This document shows positions 55,327 through 63,845 of a stretch of 64,000 nt of DNA, in pieces. The stretch's first letter is position 1; every line of letters starts with the position of its first letter. A program made the translations under genes and the position numbers. Origin of the DNA: Neptunicella marina (GTDB lineage Bacteria; Pseudomonadota; Gammaproteobacteria; Enterobacterales; Alteromonadaceae); the NCBI RefSeq assembly GCF_014270035.1, contig NZ_JACNEP010000013.1:1-64000 (forward strand), given 5' to 3'. The notes under the pieces are model-generated. The model was given only the letters and a program-made list of their open reading frames with translations. It had not been told where the DNA came from and searched no databases.

Positions 55327-55337
55327 CTGAACGTCCT

Positions 55338-56060
55338 TTAATTTTTTTGTTTGTCTGTGGCCATGTGCAATGTGTGCAGCAACAAGAACTGATCACCAAC
55401 ATCGCCGTGTCCGGGAATAACCTGTTTAGCTTTAGGGAACTGATGCTGCAATTGTTTAATCGATTCAGGCCACTGCTGCATGACCGCTTCACCGGTATAC
55501 CCCAGATTACCGGTTTCAGCTGCTCGCACCAAACAGCCGCCAAATAACACTTTATCATCCGCCAGCCACACTACCGCGTTATCCTCGGTATGCCCGCCAC
55601 CAGCAAAATAAAGCTGAATTTTATTCTGCACTAACCAGAAACTATCTCCTTTCACAGAGTGCGTTGCTTGTGTTTTTTGATGTTGTGCCAGTAATTGATT
55701 AGTACGTTCAAATACATAAGTTGGAACAGATTGCCGGTTTAAAAAAGCCAGTCCGGCAGTTCTGTCCTCATGCCAGTGTGTTGAAACTGCACCTTTAAGG
55801 GTTAAACCTTTATGTTTGATCCATTTATACAGGATCTGCATATCGCTTTCGGACCAGGGCGTATCCACCAAATAGGCATCCGCTCCGTCACTCACCACCA
55901 GACCATTGGATGAAACCAGTCCAAAACCCGATACTTCTTTAAAAGAAATGTGTTGATACAAGTGCTCATTGAGTTGCTTGATTTCCAACGTTTTGCCAGA
56001 GGCGCCGCAGTAGGAACTGCACAACAATAGTAAAACCAGTATTTTTTGCATACGACTCAT
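55338..56060 (-). CDS. Subclass B1 metallo-beta-lactamase (IMP-like)
   Basis: A 240-residue periplasmic zinc hydrolase with a signal peptide (ILVLLLLCSSYCGASG, about 7-22). All B1 zinc ligands are there: His95, His97 and Asp99 in HWHEDRTAG, His157 in GGGHTEDN, Cys176 in LFGGCLVRA, His218 in VIPGHGDVGD. VSSNGLVVSDGADAYLVDTP, PTYVFERTNQLL, FWLVQNKIQLYF and NLGYTG resemble IMP-type enzymes closely as I recall them. Arg179 stands where many B1 enzymes have Lys. It sits one base after the GNAT stop and eleven before the GFA start, inside a four-gene operon. Nothing resembling an integron or IS flanks it, so it looks chromosomal. Confidence 0.92.
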   Translation of the reverse strand: MSRMQKILVLLLLCSSYCGASGKTLEIKQLNEHLYQHISFKEVSGFGLVSSNGLVVSDGADAYLVDTPWSESDMQILYKWIKHKGLTLKGAVSTHWHEDRTAGLAFLNRQSVPTYVFERTNQLLAQHQKTQATHSVKGDSFWLVQNKIQLYFAGGGHTEDNAVVWLADDKVLFGGCLVRAAETGNLGYTGEAVMQQWPESIKQLQHQFPKAKQVIPGHGDVGDQFLLLHTLHMATDKQKN

Positions 56061-56061
56061 C

Positions 56062-56511
56062 TTAGCTTAACTGCCAACGGCATAAGCCTTTGATCGATAC
56101 ATCCGCACCCAGTTCACGATAGAAACGAATCGCCCCATGATTGTCTTGTTCCACTTCCCAGCGAATTTGCACAGCATGCTGCTCAGAACAGACTTCACGT
56201 AATGCCTGCATAAGCTGCTGGCCAATTTTTTGCCCCCGGTATTGCTCCCACACAAATAAATCGTCCAGATTCATTACCGTTTTGCCACGCCAGATAGAAT
56301 ACATCCAGCTGTAAGATGCATACCCGGCAATCTTACTGTCGATTTCGGCCAGCAACACTTTGAATTTGGGTTGTTCAGAAAAACCATCCTGCAATAGCTG
56401 TGTCTTGCAGGTAGTGACATATTGTTGCTGATTATGATGGGCTGCGATGGCCTGTATTAATTCAAATACGGCATCCAGGTCATCAATCCCGGCATGGCGA
56501 ATACTGAGCAT
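56062..56511 (-). CDS. GNAT-family N-acetyltransferase in the lactamase operon
   Basis: A 149-residue GNAT protein. VMNLDDLFVWEQYRGQKIGQ is motif A (R-G-x-x-I-G) and WEVEQDNHGAIRFYRELGA is motif B. It resembles the Rimi-like/aminoglycoside-unrelated small GNATs of the diamine-type; the substrate is unknown. Its ATG directly adjoins the cupin gene's TAG stop, and the lactamase begins two bases after its own stop, so translation is probably coupled. Confidence 0.9.
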   Translation of the reverse strand: MLSIRHAGIDDLDAVFELIQAIAAHHNQQQYVTTCKTQLLQDGFSEQPKFKVLLAEIDSKIAGYASYSWMYSIWRGKTVMNLDDLFVWEQYRGQKIGQQLMQALREVCSEQHAVQIRWEVEQDNHGAIRFYRELGADVSIKGLCRWQLS

Positions 56512-57009
56512 CTACGACTTCTCCTGATCTGACACTTTACCTCTGGGCGGATAATCAATCTGTTCCAGATCAACCAGTTCCCAGTCGCGACTGACATTTT
56601 TATACAGACGTTTTTTCAACACAGGGTAATCCGCTACTTCATGAGGTAATCGCTGCCCAACCACGATACAGACCAAATCCTGATTGCCGGTATTTTGCAT
56701 ATTGTGTGGTAAACCATTGGCGCGATAACCGATAAAATCCCCAGCTTCAATGGCATACAGTTGCTCACCAATCCGCACCTGTCCTGTTCCCTCTAACACA
56801 TAAGCACATTCATCCTCGTAATAATGCACATGTGTTTCGGTTGACCATTTGCCCGGAGCGACACGAATAATGTGGAAACCCAATCCGCTCAAGCCGGTTA
56901 AATCGCCCAGCGATTTGTTGTTACGTTGTGCCTCGGGGTTCAGATAATGCGATTTATCTTGTCCCGGCATCTGATCAATCTGCTGTTTCTTTAATAAATA
57001 TCCTTGCAT
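56512..57009 (-). CDS. Cupin-domain protein, first gene of the lactamase operon
   Basis: A 165-residue protein with a single cupin_2 domain (about residues 45-125). WSTETHVHYYEDECAYVLEG holds the metal-binding H-x-H...E motif 1, and YRANGLPHNMQNTG motif 2. Function unknown; cupins of this type are sugar isomerases or ligand sensors. ATG 57009 is preferred because AGGAGG lies five bases upstream. The four genes cupin, GNAT, lactamase and GFA run on without gaps. Confidence 0.87.
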   Translation of the reverse strand: MQGYLLKKQQIDQMPGQDKSHYLNPEAQRNNKSLGDLTGLSGLGFHIIRVAPGKWSTETHVHYYEDECAYVLEGTGQVRIGEQLYAIEAGDFIGYRANGLPHNMQNTGNQDLVCIVVGQRLPHEVADYPVLKKRLYKNVSRDWELVDLEQIDYPPRGKVSDQEKS

Positions 57010-57085
57010 ATCCACCTCCTCAGCAGCGCGAGTCTAATAAGAATAAAGCGGCAAGTACCTGAACTGTCTCAGGCACCGGAAAAGT

Positions 57086-57574
57086 TTATTTGATTTTTAG
57101 CAACTCAATGTCAAATTCCAGCGCTTCATCGTAACCAAATGCAGGAGGATTGGCCTTACAGCCATAGGCCAAATCGGCAGGCACATACAATGTGAATTTG
57201 TCTCCCTCAACCATATCCGCCAACGCCAGTTGCCAGCCTTTAATCACATCTTTGACGTTCATTTCCATTGGTGCATTGGGTTGAGTCGCATCAACCAGGG
57301 TACCGTCCAGTTTACGGGTTTGATAATACACCAGCACCTTGTCTCCGGATTCAGGGTGCCGGGTTCCCCGTCCCTTTTTAATCACCTTATACTGGTAGCC
57401 GTGTGGAGATTTTTTAACTCCCTCGCGCTTGGCATTTTCGATAAAAAATACCTGCGCTTTAACCTGATTTAGCGCCGCACCCGGTTTGGAACATTCACCA
57501 GAGGTAGAACTACAGCCCGCCATTATCGTCGAAGCAGCGCAGGCCAGAGTCAGTTGTTTAATCCTGTTCATCAT
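57086..57574 (-). CDS. FKBP-type peptidyl-prolyl isomerase lipoprotein
   Basis: A 162-residue outer-envelope lipoprotein. The lipobox is IMAGCSS, with the lipidated Cys near residue 21. The FKBP domain (about 60-162) has SGDKVLVYYQTRKLDGTLVD, VIKGWQLALADMVEGDKFTL and YVPADLAYGCKANPPAFGYD, with a Cys where many FKBPs have Gly. It resembles Mip/FkpA C-terminal domains without their dimerisation region. ATG 57574 gives the better signal peptide; the frame opens eight codons earlier. Confidence 0.9.
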   Translation of the reverse strand: MMNRIKQLTLACAASTIMAGCSSTSGECSKPGAALNQVKAQVFFIENAKREGVKKSPHGYQYKVIKKGRGTRHPESGDKVLVYYQTRKLDGTLVDATQPNAPMEMNVKDVIKGWQLALADMVEGDKFTLYVPADLAYGCKANPPAFGYDEALEFDIELLKIK

Positions 57575-57641
57575 TTGTTTTATACCAAAGCTAGTCATGC
57601 TACATCATATCGGTTTTTAACAAACGATGACCAGCCTTGGG

Positions 57642-57878
57642 CTATTGTTTATTGTCCCTGGCGGGTAAATCATTACACAGTGCACAGTCAGTCCCACGAC
57701 GAAAGTTTTTAACACGCACATAGGCAAAAATCGCCAGCGACACTGACGCCCAGATAAGTCCAAACTCTATTGAATATTCTGTTGATCTTCCTTTTAGGTA
57801 CTGAATCCCACCTAAAAGCACAACCAATAGTGGCCATGCAATACTGTACTGGGTAATCCACTTTTTAACCGGCATCAC
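57642..57878 (-). CDS. Small two-helix membrane protein
   Basis: A 78-residue protein with helices at about 14-31 and 40-56 and a Cys-containing hydrophilic tail (RRGTDCALCNDLPARD). The CxxC may bind metal or form a disulfide. No family recognised. It lies between the FKBP-type gene and a large hypothetical gene on the same strand. Confidence 0.55.
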   Translation of the reverse strand: MMPVKKWITQYSIAWPLLVVLLGGIQYLKGRSTEYSIEFGLIWASVSLAIFAYVRVKNFRRGTDCALCNDLPARDNKQ

Positions 57879-57917
57879 TCCCTCCTTTTTGTGCGGTTAT
57901 CTGATATTGGCCAGATG

Positions 57918-58628
57918 TTATGTTGTCGATATGGAGCCGGCTCGTTTCATCGCCTCAAGCGCCAGCCTCTCGGCATTGGCAAACAGTGCCATTTCCAAAT
58001 CGTACAATTTATAATCCGGAAAATATTGCAAACAATCATTAAGCAGTTGCATGTAGCTACGGTATGTATCGTCCCGTGCTATGCGTTGCCAACCGGCTTT
58101 GACCAAATTGTTGATTTTGAATGTATCAGTGTAAACAAAACCAATGCGTTTTGTCGCATGGCCAGTCACATTGTTGCGCCCGGAAATGTAACTAAATGCA
58201 AAGCCCCGGTGAGGGTCATGAAGCCATTGCAGCGCATTTAAACTCACCGCGACCCTGGCATCGTAAATAGCAAACCGATACAAATCAGCTACGGCAAATA
58301 TCTTTGAATAGCTCGCAATCCCCTTTAACGGAGTCGGTGGATTAAGCACAGATAAACGTTCAACATACTGGTGTAACGTCTCTGTTTTGTTGCCCTTAAC
58401 ACCACCCCAGTCGGCTACAATCACTTTCGCCAGTTTTTGTTTACCAGCAATATCGGCTTCTAACCACTGCTGATGCAGAAAATGTTTTAATGCAATATTG
58501 GCTGAATAACCTTTTTCACCGCTTTTACCGAATCCTGCAACAACCGGAATTCTCCAGTTATACTCTTGTTTTATCAAGGGCAGCGCTTGCGCTAAATAAT
58601 CCACCAAAACAGTAACAACAGACTGCAA
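57918..58628 (-). CDS. Hypothetical protein, unrecognised family
   Basis: A 236-residue soluble protein that I do not recognise. The central segment KIFAVADLYRFAIYDARVAVSLNALQW is striking and probably functional, with an RVAVSL strand-helix pattern. Other notable runs are VVAGFGKSGEKGYSANIALK and FAFSYISGRNNVTGHATKR. No signal peptide, membrane helix or zinc site is obvious. It ends the co-oriented block on the minus strand. Confidence 0.65.
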   Translation of the reverse strand: MQSVVTVLVDYLAQALPLIKQEYNWRIPVVAGFGKSGEKGYSANIALKHFLHQQWLEADIAGKQKLAKVIVADWGGVKGNKTETLHQYVERLSVLNPPTPLKGIASYSKIFAVADLYRFAIYDARVAVSLNALQWLHDPHRGFAFSYISGRNNVTGHATKRIGFVYTDTFKINNLVKAGWQRIARDDTYRSYMQLLNDCLQYFPDYKLYDLEMALFANAERLALEAMKRAGSISTT

Positions 58629-58866
58629 CTTTTACTCCTTTTCATTCACAAAAAACCACGCGCGCACCAGAAAATGTTGCGTCTGAAAAAATTCATATCG
58701 CAATATCAGTACGCCCGGGTCAACGTGTTGTAAAAGACCAGATATTTATATTTTTCATTCATTTTTCTATTTAATATTGAGTACTTACTATCATGGTTGG
58801 CATTTAAAATATGTTTTATGTAATGATAAAAATCATCAGGTCAGAAACTATTTGCGAGAAGGGAAT

Positions 58867-60477
58867 ATGAGTCGAAGATCCAAGTTCACAACAGCCAGTC
58901 ATGCATTGGTGTTAAGCACACTGTTGATTGGGGGCTGTAATCAAACATCATCTCCTGACGTTTCCCCCGGCACAGGCTCAAAACATGATGTCGTGGAAAT
59001 TGCTAATGGAAAGTTACAGGGCATCACACAGCAAAATATCACGGTTTTTAAAGGTATTCCTTACGCGCAGCCTCCAGTAAAAGGTAATCGCTGGCGTGAA
59101 CCTCAACCTGCCGCCGACTGGCAGGGCATACGTAATGCGACTCAGTTTGGCCATGACTGCATGCAGAAACCCTTTCCCAGTGATGCGGCACCTTTGGGTC
59201 AGACACCGGCCGAAGACTGTTTATATTTAAATGTATGGACACCTAACGACATACAAAATGCCGCAGTGGTGCTTTGGATCCATGGTGGTGGTTATGTCAA
59301 TGGCGGCGCCTCACCAGCCGTTTATGATGGCAGCGAGTTTGCCAGACAAGGTGTGGTATTTGTCAGCTTTAATTACCGTTTGGGGCGTTTTGGATTTTTC
59401 GCGCACCCGGCGTTAACAGCGTCACAGCAAGGTCCGATAGCAAATTACGCTTTTATGGATCAAATTGCCGCACTGAAATGGGTTAAAAACAATATAACAG
59501 CCTTTGGTGGTAATCCTGAAAAGATCACTATTATGGGTGAATCAGCAGGTGGAGGATCAGTGCACACCTTAATGCAGGCGCCAGCCAGCAAGGATTTATT
59601 CCAGAGCGCGGTGATTATGTCTGGTGGAGGGCGTTCCCTAATGGGTGAACGCAGTATAAGCGAAGGTACAGAGCAAAATCCTTCTGCCGAACAAATCGGC
59701 ATAAACTTCGCGGCAAAATACGCGATTGAAGGTAACGATGAAAAAGCCCTTCGCCAGTTGCGCGCACTTTCTGCGGAGCAGGTTGTGGATGGTTTAAATT
59801 TAACTGCACTATTCACCCCCACTCAGGGTAAACCCACCTATGTTGGTGGTCCGCTGTTAGATGGTGAGATTATTCGGGGTAGTACTCAACAAATGGTCAC
59901 CGCAGGTAAGGTGGCGCATGTTCCGGTTATGGTTGGCACCACCAGTCAGGATATCGGTTATCAATATGCAGCCAGTAAAGCCGGACTGTTTGATACCTTT
60001 AGTGAACATGCGCAGCAAGCGCAACAAGCTTATGATCCGGATAATAACTTACCACTGCAGTTATTGAGTTCTCAGGTTGGGCAGGATCGCAGCATGCAGG
60101 AACCAGCTCGCTTTTTTGCAACACAAATGACCAGACTGGGTGAGCCCGCTTATCTGTATCGCTTTTCCTATGTGGCGAATGAAATTCGTGATGGTCAGGG
60201 TGCGCAACACGCCACCGATATCCCGTTTTTCTTTAACACCATAGAACGTAAATATTCAGCACTTACCGCGCAGGATAAACAAGCAGCACTATTACCATTC
60301 CGTTATCTGGTTAACTTTATTAAAACCGCTAATCCCAATGGAGGTGGTTTACCTGAATGGCAGGCATTTCAACCTGATAGAGCGAACATAATGAACTTCA
60401 GCGCTCAGGGTAATGCTGTACATGGTGAAGATCCATGGAAAGCCCGGTTAGATGCGGTGGCCGCCTCAGCTCAATAA
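58867..60477 (+). CDS. Type B carboxylesterase lipoprotein
   Basis: A 536-residue exported carboxylesterase. The lipobox is LLIGGCNQ, with Cys near residue 21. FKGIPYAQPPVKGNRWREP, EDCLYLNVWTP, VVLWIHGGGYVNGGAS and the nucleophile elbow ITIMGESAGGGSVHTLM are diagnostic. The acid and His probably lie near LYRFSYVANEI and QHATDIPFFF. ATG 58867, behind AAGGGA, gives the signal peptide; the frame opens 30 codons earlier. Substrate unknown. Confidence 0.92.
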   Translation: MSRRSKFTTASHALVLSTLLIGGCNQTSSPDVSPGTGSKHDVVEIANGKLQGITQQNITVFKGIPYAQPPVKGNRWREPQPAADWQGIRNATQFGHDCMQKPFPSDAAPLGQTPAEDCLYLNVWTPNDIQNAAVVLWIHGGGYVNGGASPAVYDGSEFARQGVVFVSFNYRLGRFGFFAHPALTASQQGPIANYAFMDQIAALKWVKNNITAFGGNPEKITIMGESAGGGSVHTLMQAPASKDLFQSAVIMSGGGRSLMGERSISEGTEQNPSAEQIGINFAAKYAIEGNDEKALRQLRALSAEQVVDGLNLTALFTPTQGKPTYVGGPLLDGEIIRGSTQQMVTAGKVAHVPVMVGTTSQDIGYQYAASKAGLFDTFSEHAQQAQQAYDPDNNLPLQLLSSQVGQDRSMQEPARFFATQMTRLGEPAYLYRFSYVANEIRDGQGAQHATDIPFFFNTIERKYSALTAQDKQAALLPFRYLVNFIKTANPNGGGLPEWQAFQPDRANIMNFSAQGNAVHGEDPWKARLDAVAASAQ

Positions 60478-60490
60478 ATCATCTGTGATA

Positions 60491-60516
60491 AAAAGCCGCA
60501 ACAATGCGGCTTTTTT
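60491..60516 (+). terminator. Rho-independent terminator of the carboxylesterase gene
   Basis: AAAAGCCGCA (60491-60500) pairs with TGCGGCTTTT (60505-60514) around ACAA, and the T tract extends to six residues. It starts 14 bases after the stop codon. Confidence 0.9.
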
Positions 60517-60534
60517 CATGCTAAATATGCTTTC

Positions 60535-61029
60535 TTACATCAATGTTTTAAACATCACGTAAGCATCAACAAAACCTAATGATTTGCTGTTATAAGCGTT
60601 AGGTATAGTGCCCACAATATCGAAGCCATGCTTTTTCCATATACGTATGGCGCCCTGATTGCTGGACACCACAAAATTAAACTGCATCGCACGATATCCA
60701 AGCGACAGCGCGTGTTGTTGAGAATGCTCGCACATTTGTGATGCTAACCCCCGTCCACGGGCTTCTGGTGACACAATATATCCGCAATTACACACATGGG
60801 ATCCCGGCCCCGGATGATTGGTTCTCAGATAATAAGTACCGACCAGATTGTGGTTAGCATCTTCCACCACCCAGCAATATTCAGGCATCTCCACCCAAAC
60901 TTTTTTGGCTTGTTGTTCACTGATATCTGTTGCAAATGCATAGGTCTCACCAGCAGCAAATACAGGCTGTAAAAGCCGCCAAAGAGGAGGCCAGTCCTGC
61001 GGGTGATAGGGTCGAATTGAAAAGGTCAT
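60535..61029 (-). CDS. GNAT-family N-acetyltransferase
   Basis: A 164-residue GNAT protein. CNCGYIVSPEARGRGLASQM is motif A (R-G-R-G-x-A) and QFNFVVSSNQGAIRIWKKHG motif B. TNHPGPGSHVCNCGYI precedes it. Members of this group acetylate diverse amines; substrate unknown. It converges on the carboxylesterase gene's terminator. Confidence 0.88.
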   Translation of the reverse strand: MTFSIRPYHPQDWPPLWRLLQPVFAAGETYAFATDISEQQAKKVWVEMPEYCWVVEDANHNLVGTYYLRTNHPGPGSHVCNCGYIVSPEARGRGLASQMCEHSQQHALSLGYRAMQFNFVVSSNQGAIRIWKKHGFDIVGTIPNAYNSKSLGFVDAYVMFKTLM

Positions 61030-61111
61030 TATATGTCTGGTGAATAAATACGAAAGGCATATTGCCTTGCCGCAGTTCTGCCTTCAAGTCAGCTGAATGA
61101 CTTTTTCACAG

Positions 61112-61522
61112 CTAAGGACGAAACTTTACATTTAATGCTTTGATAAAGGCCTGTTTATCCGCAGGAGAAATCAGCACATGTTTATTATCTGCGTAATATA
61201 TATCGAGACGGTCGAGTGACAAAGCCGGGCTGGAAACAGGATTTTTGGACGGTTTAATCGCGTAAATATCTGCCAGTCGAATTGTCCACTTAAATGGACC
61301 GCTCTGAATTAACAGATGGCTGTGATTAATTAAATAACGGGTTGAACGAATCAGCCACATTGGCGCGACAACGCCCATAATAAAAACAAACAGCGCAATG
61401 CCCAACGACACAATATCAGCTGACTGGGAAACAATTTTTAACACTGCACCAAAACTCATAACCGCGGTGCCATAGATAATCACCATTAACCACAGGTCTT
61501 TTTTTGAACTAAACTTGTACAT
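61112..61522 (-). CDS. PH-like-domain membrane protein
   Basis: A 136-residue protein with two helices (about residues 10-32 and 40-60) followed by a bacterial PH-like domain: YLINHSHLLIQSGPFKWTIR, LADIYAIKPSKNP, DNKHVLISPADKQAFIKAL. Such YokE/DUF304-type proteins are of unknown function. ATG 61522 is chosen because AAGGAGG lies six bases before it; 28 upstream codons in frame are rejected. Confidence 0.75.
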   Translation of the reverse strand: MYKFSSKKDLWLMVIIYGTAVMSFGAVLKIVSQSADIVSLGIALFVFIMGVVAPMWLIRSTRYLINHSHLLIQSGPFKWTIRLADIYAIKPSKNPVSSPALSLDRLDIYYADNKHVLISPADKQAFIKALNVKFRP

Positions 61523-61830
61523 TGATTCCTCCTTGAATACGGCGACAACATTGATCTGTTGTGCTAAACCGACTTCCGTAACGGTATGTACTCTGGTTTG
61601 TGCCAAACTGCCGCTTTACGTCCCGCTCCGGCAAAGGCATAACCTCGCCCCGTTTGCCTGTTCTCTAATTGATTTGATCCCCAGCAACACCAAATACAAT
61701 CACCATAAACAGCTTTTTAAGCATAGCGCACTTTTCCTTAAGATTTCCTTTACGCCATCCTGACAAAGGGTTGCTGATTATAACGGTGTTACCAGCGGGC
61801 AGTTTCTCCCGCCCTTTATCAGGTTTAAAT

Positions 61831-62098
61831 TAGGGTCTGCTGAACTTTGCTGTATAAATTTTGTTCTAACTAAACGCTTTTTAATCGCGGCGCTTATTTG
61901 CAGGCCTAATGTATTAAGTCAAAAATAGGCAACAAAGAGTAAAAAGCGTTTAGGACGAACCCTTCGGGCAACGTTTGCGCGGCATTTTTACTACTTCAGC
62001 ACTCATTCATGTAGAACAACTACACCACAATCGTGCCTCATTGTTTAAATACCGCGCAATTCGTTGCAAAAGCATACAGCAAAGTTCAACAGACCCTA
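61831..62098. mobile_element. Miniature inverted-repeat transposable element (about 268 bp)
   Basis: The terminal inverted repeats of 24 bp (61831-61854 and 62075-62098) agree at 23 positions; each outer end reads TAGGGTCTG, and the inner part AACTTTGCTGTA. A second perfect internal dyad, CTAAACGCTTTTTA (61870-61883) and TAAAAAGCGTTTAG (61940-61953), is typical of such elements. It has no gene. The outermost TA on both sides fits a TA target duplication. The right end lies exactly at the stop codon of the minus-strand membrane-protein gene. The remaining 61523-61830 stretch upstream holds no gene that I can support. Confidence 0.9.
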
Positions 62099-62614
62099 GC
62101 GTCCCATAGCCGATAACGTTGCGAAGATAATAATACCGATTCCAATCACTGACGCCGCAACATATAAGCCAATGGACTTATGAGCTGCAGTCTCCCCGTA
62201 CGGATTGGTGCCTGATACAAAGGATTGTACTTTACTCAGTCGTTTGTAACTCATCACAATGACAGGTAACGCAACTATGCTGCCAGCACATTCAATCACC
62301 AGTAATGGTAACGACATTGGTGTAGGTGACACAGGAAAGATTTTTGCCAAATCAAGCAGATACACCAGCAAATAACTAATGCCACATGCCAGTGCCAGCG
62401 AGTAACTCCAGTGGCGCTTACGGTACACTCCGTAAGCAACAAACAAGCTGCCCATGCCTAGAATAGTCAAAAACGCATTAAACAGTCCCAGAATTACTGG
62501 CGAAATATGCGAGAAGTCGCGAATTTCTATCGGTCCGCCGGGGACTAAAATACTTAACAGCAGCATAGAAACCACAAGCAAAATAGAAAGATGACGATGG
62601 GAATGGTTTGTCAC
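62096..62614 (-). CDS. Multi-helix membrane protein of unknown function
   Basis: A 172-residue membrane protein with about five helices and polar H/R-rich N-terminus (VTNHSHRHL). No recognised motif. GTG 62614 is chosen because AGGAGG lies five bases upstream; an in-frame GTG at 62629 falls inside that ribosome-binding site. The stop codon is supplied by the right end of the MITE; without the element the reading frame would have ended at TAA in the same place. Confidence 0.7.
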   Translation of the reverse strand: MTNHSHRHLSILLVVSMLLLSILVPGGPIEIRDFSHISPVILGLFNAFLTILGMGSLFVAYGVYRKRHWSYSLALACGISYLLVYLLDLAKIFPVSPTPMSLPLLVIECAGSIVALPVIVMSYKRLSKVQSFVSGTNPYGETAAHKSIGLYVAASVIGIGIIIFATLSAMGR

Positions 62615-62727
62615 AATTGCCTCCTGCACGGCGTTACAAACATAATCAATAAAATTAAGTTTGGCATTAAGCGGGCTAATAAGCTGTAACAGTATGTTTT
62701 AAATCGTAATCCATGAACTCAACACAT

Positions 62728-63279
62728 TTAGCTTTTAACAAAGGACTGAATTTGCTGCATATATTGATCATATCCTTGCCCATTGAAGTGGGCGGAATAG
62801 CGATTCATAAAACCGTGTTGATACTGACATTGCGCCACTTGCACCAACGCTTTACGTTGCAGTTTTTGCATAAGCTGAGGCACACTAAAATGTTGCTCCG
62901 AAGCCGGAAAAATTAATCTGACTGGAAACTCAGGCTCAACGTCAGCGTGATGCCGAATTTGAGAGCCATAAAAACCTAACGCTTTATCAATATTGGTAAC
63001 TTGAGGATCAGATGACAAACACCAGGTCACCGACGCGCCCATGCTAAAACCAACTAGTTGGCAATTATCACCGGCCTGTTGAACCTGACATTTTAGTTCG
63101 GTGAGATAACGCGCTAAACCCACATTCCGGCTAAAATAGTCATACGCCTGCGCTTCATCAGCAAACTGCATATCTCGCCCCTGATACGGATCAACAATAA
63201 CAACATCATCATCAATACTATCTGCGATGCACTGCAAGGCATTGGTATAACCAAAAATATCCGCAACAACAATAATCAC
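62728..63279 (-). CDS. Dienelactone-hydrolase-like alpha/beta hydrolase
   Basis: A 183-residue hydrolase. IVVADIFGYTNALQ is the N-terminal segment, QLVGFSMGASVTWCLS the nucleophile elbow with Ser rather than Cys, and QYQHGFMNRYSAHFN holds a probable catalytic His. GFYGSQIR is another DLH-family landmark. Substrate unknown. It follows the DUF6653-like gene after one base and is probably cotranscribed. Confidence 0.8.
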   Translation of the reverse strand: MIIVVADIFGYTNALQCIADSIDDDVVIVDPYQGRDMQFADEAQAYDYFSRNVGLARYLTELKCQVQQAGDNCQLVGFSMGASVTWCLSSDPQVTNIDKALGFYGSQIRHHADVEPEFPVRLIFPASEQHFSVPQLMQKLQRKALVQVAQCQYQHGFMNRYSAHFNGQGYDQYMQQIQSFVKS

Positions 63280-63280
63280 A

Positions 63281-63793
63281 TCAACCTCTTTTTAACCAAC
63301 TTGCGTATTCTGGCTGTGTGTCTTTTAAATCCAGGTACAACCACACCATACGATCAACAAACCATGCTTTAAATAACATCACCCATAAATTCCCCAGCAC
63401 CACAGCCCAAATATTTAAGGTAACCCAACCATAAAATAAAATCGGTACACCAATGGCAGTAAAAAGCTGTAATAACAGGCAAACATGCTGATGATGTGTT
63501 GGTAAGTCTTTTTTATCGGTAGCCAGAAAAATCCGTTCACCAAAGGTGCCCATGGATGCCCAGTTATTTGTTGTTTTAGGTGGCCCAAACAATCGAGGGT
63601 TTAGCCAAGTCCACAACAAACATAAAGCGATAGCGATGACACAATACCAGCCTATCCATTCACGTGACCATATAGCGAGACTGAGCAGCGGTAAAATAGA
63701 AAAACGTGAATAGACACTTTTGGGATTGGCATGACGAGCCCATGCATTTTCATCCATCAGCATGGTGCTCTGTGCCCATTGAGTAAAATCCAT
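63281..63793 (-). CDS. DUF6653-like membrane protein
   Basis: A 170-residue protein. MLMDENAWARHANPKSVYS and PLLSLAIWSREWIGWYCVI, then WLNPRLFGPP, and GERIFLATDK lead me to place it tentatively with DUF6653. Helices are likely at about 35-62 and 110-145. Function unknown. Confidence 0.7.
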   Translation of the reverse strand: MDFTQWAQSTMLMDENAWARHANPKSVYSRFSILPLLSLAIWSREWIGWYCVIAIALCLLWTWLNPRLFGPPKTTNNWASMGTFGERIFLATDKKDLPTHHQHVCLLLQLFTAIGVPILFYGWVTLNIWAVVLGNLWVMLFKAWFVDRMVWLYLDLKDTQPEYASWLKRG

Positions 63794-63845
63794 TTAACCG
63801 ACAGTCCTTAAAATTATCTCTAACTGAAAACCAATAAAAACGGCG

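Noticed and set aside
47286-58628. Chromosomal integron cassette array
   Set aside because: Genes are co-oriented, but many gaps are below 20 bases, several genes overlap, and no integrase or attC core sites were seen.
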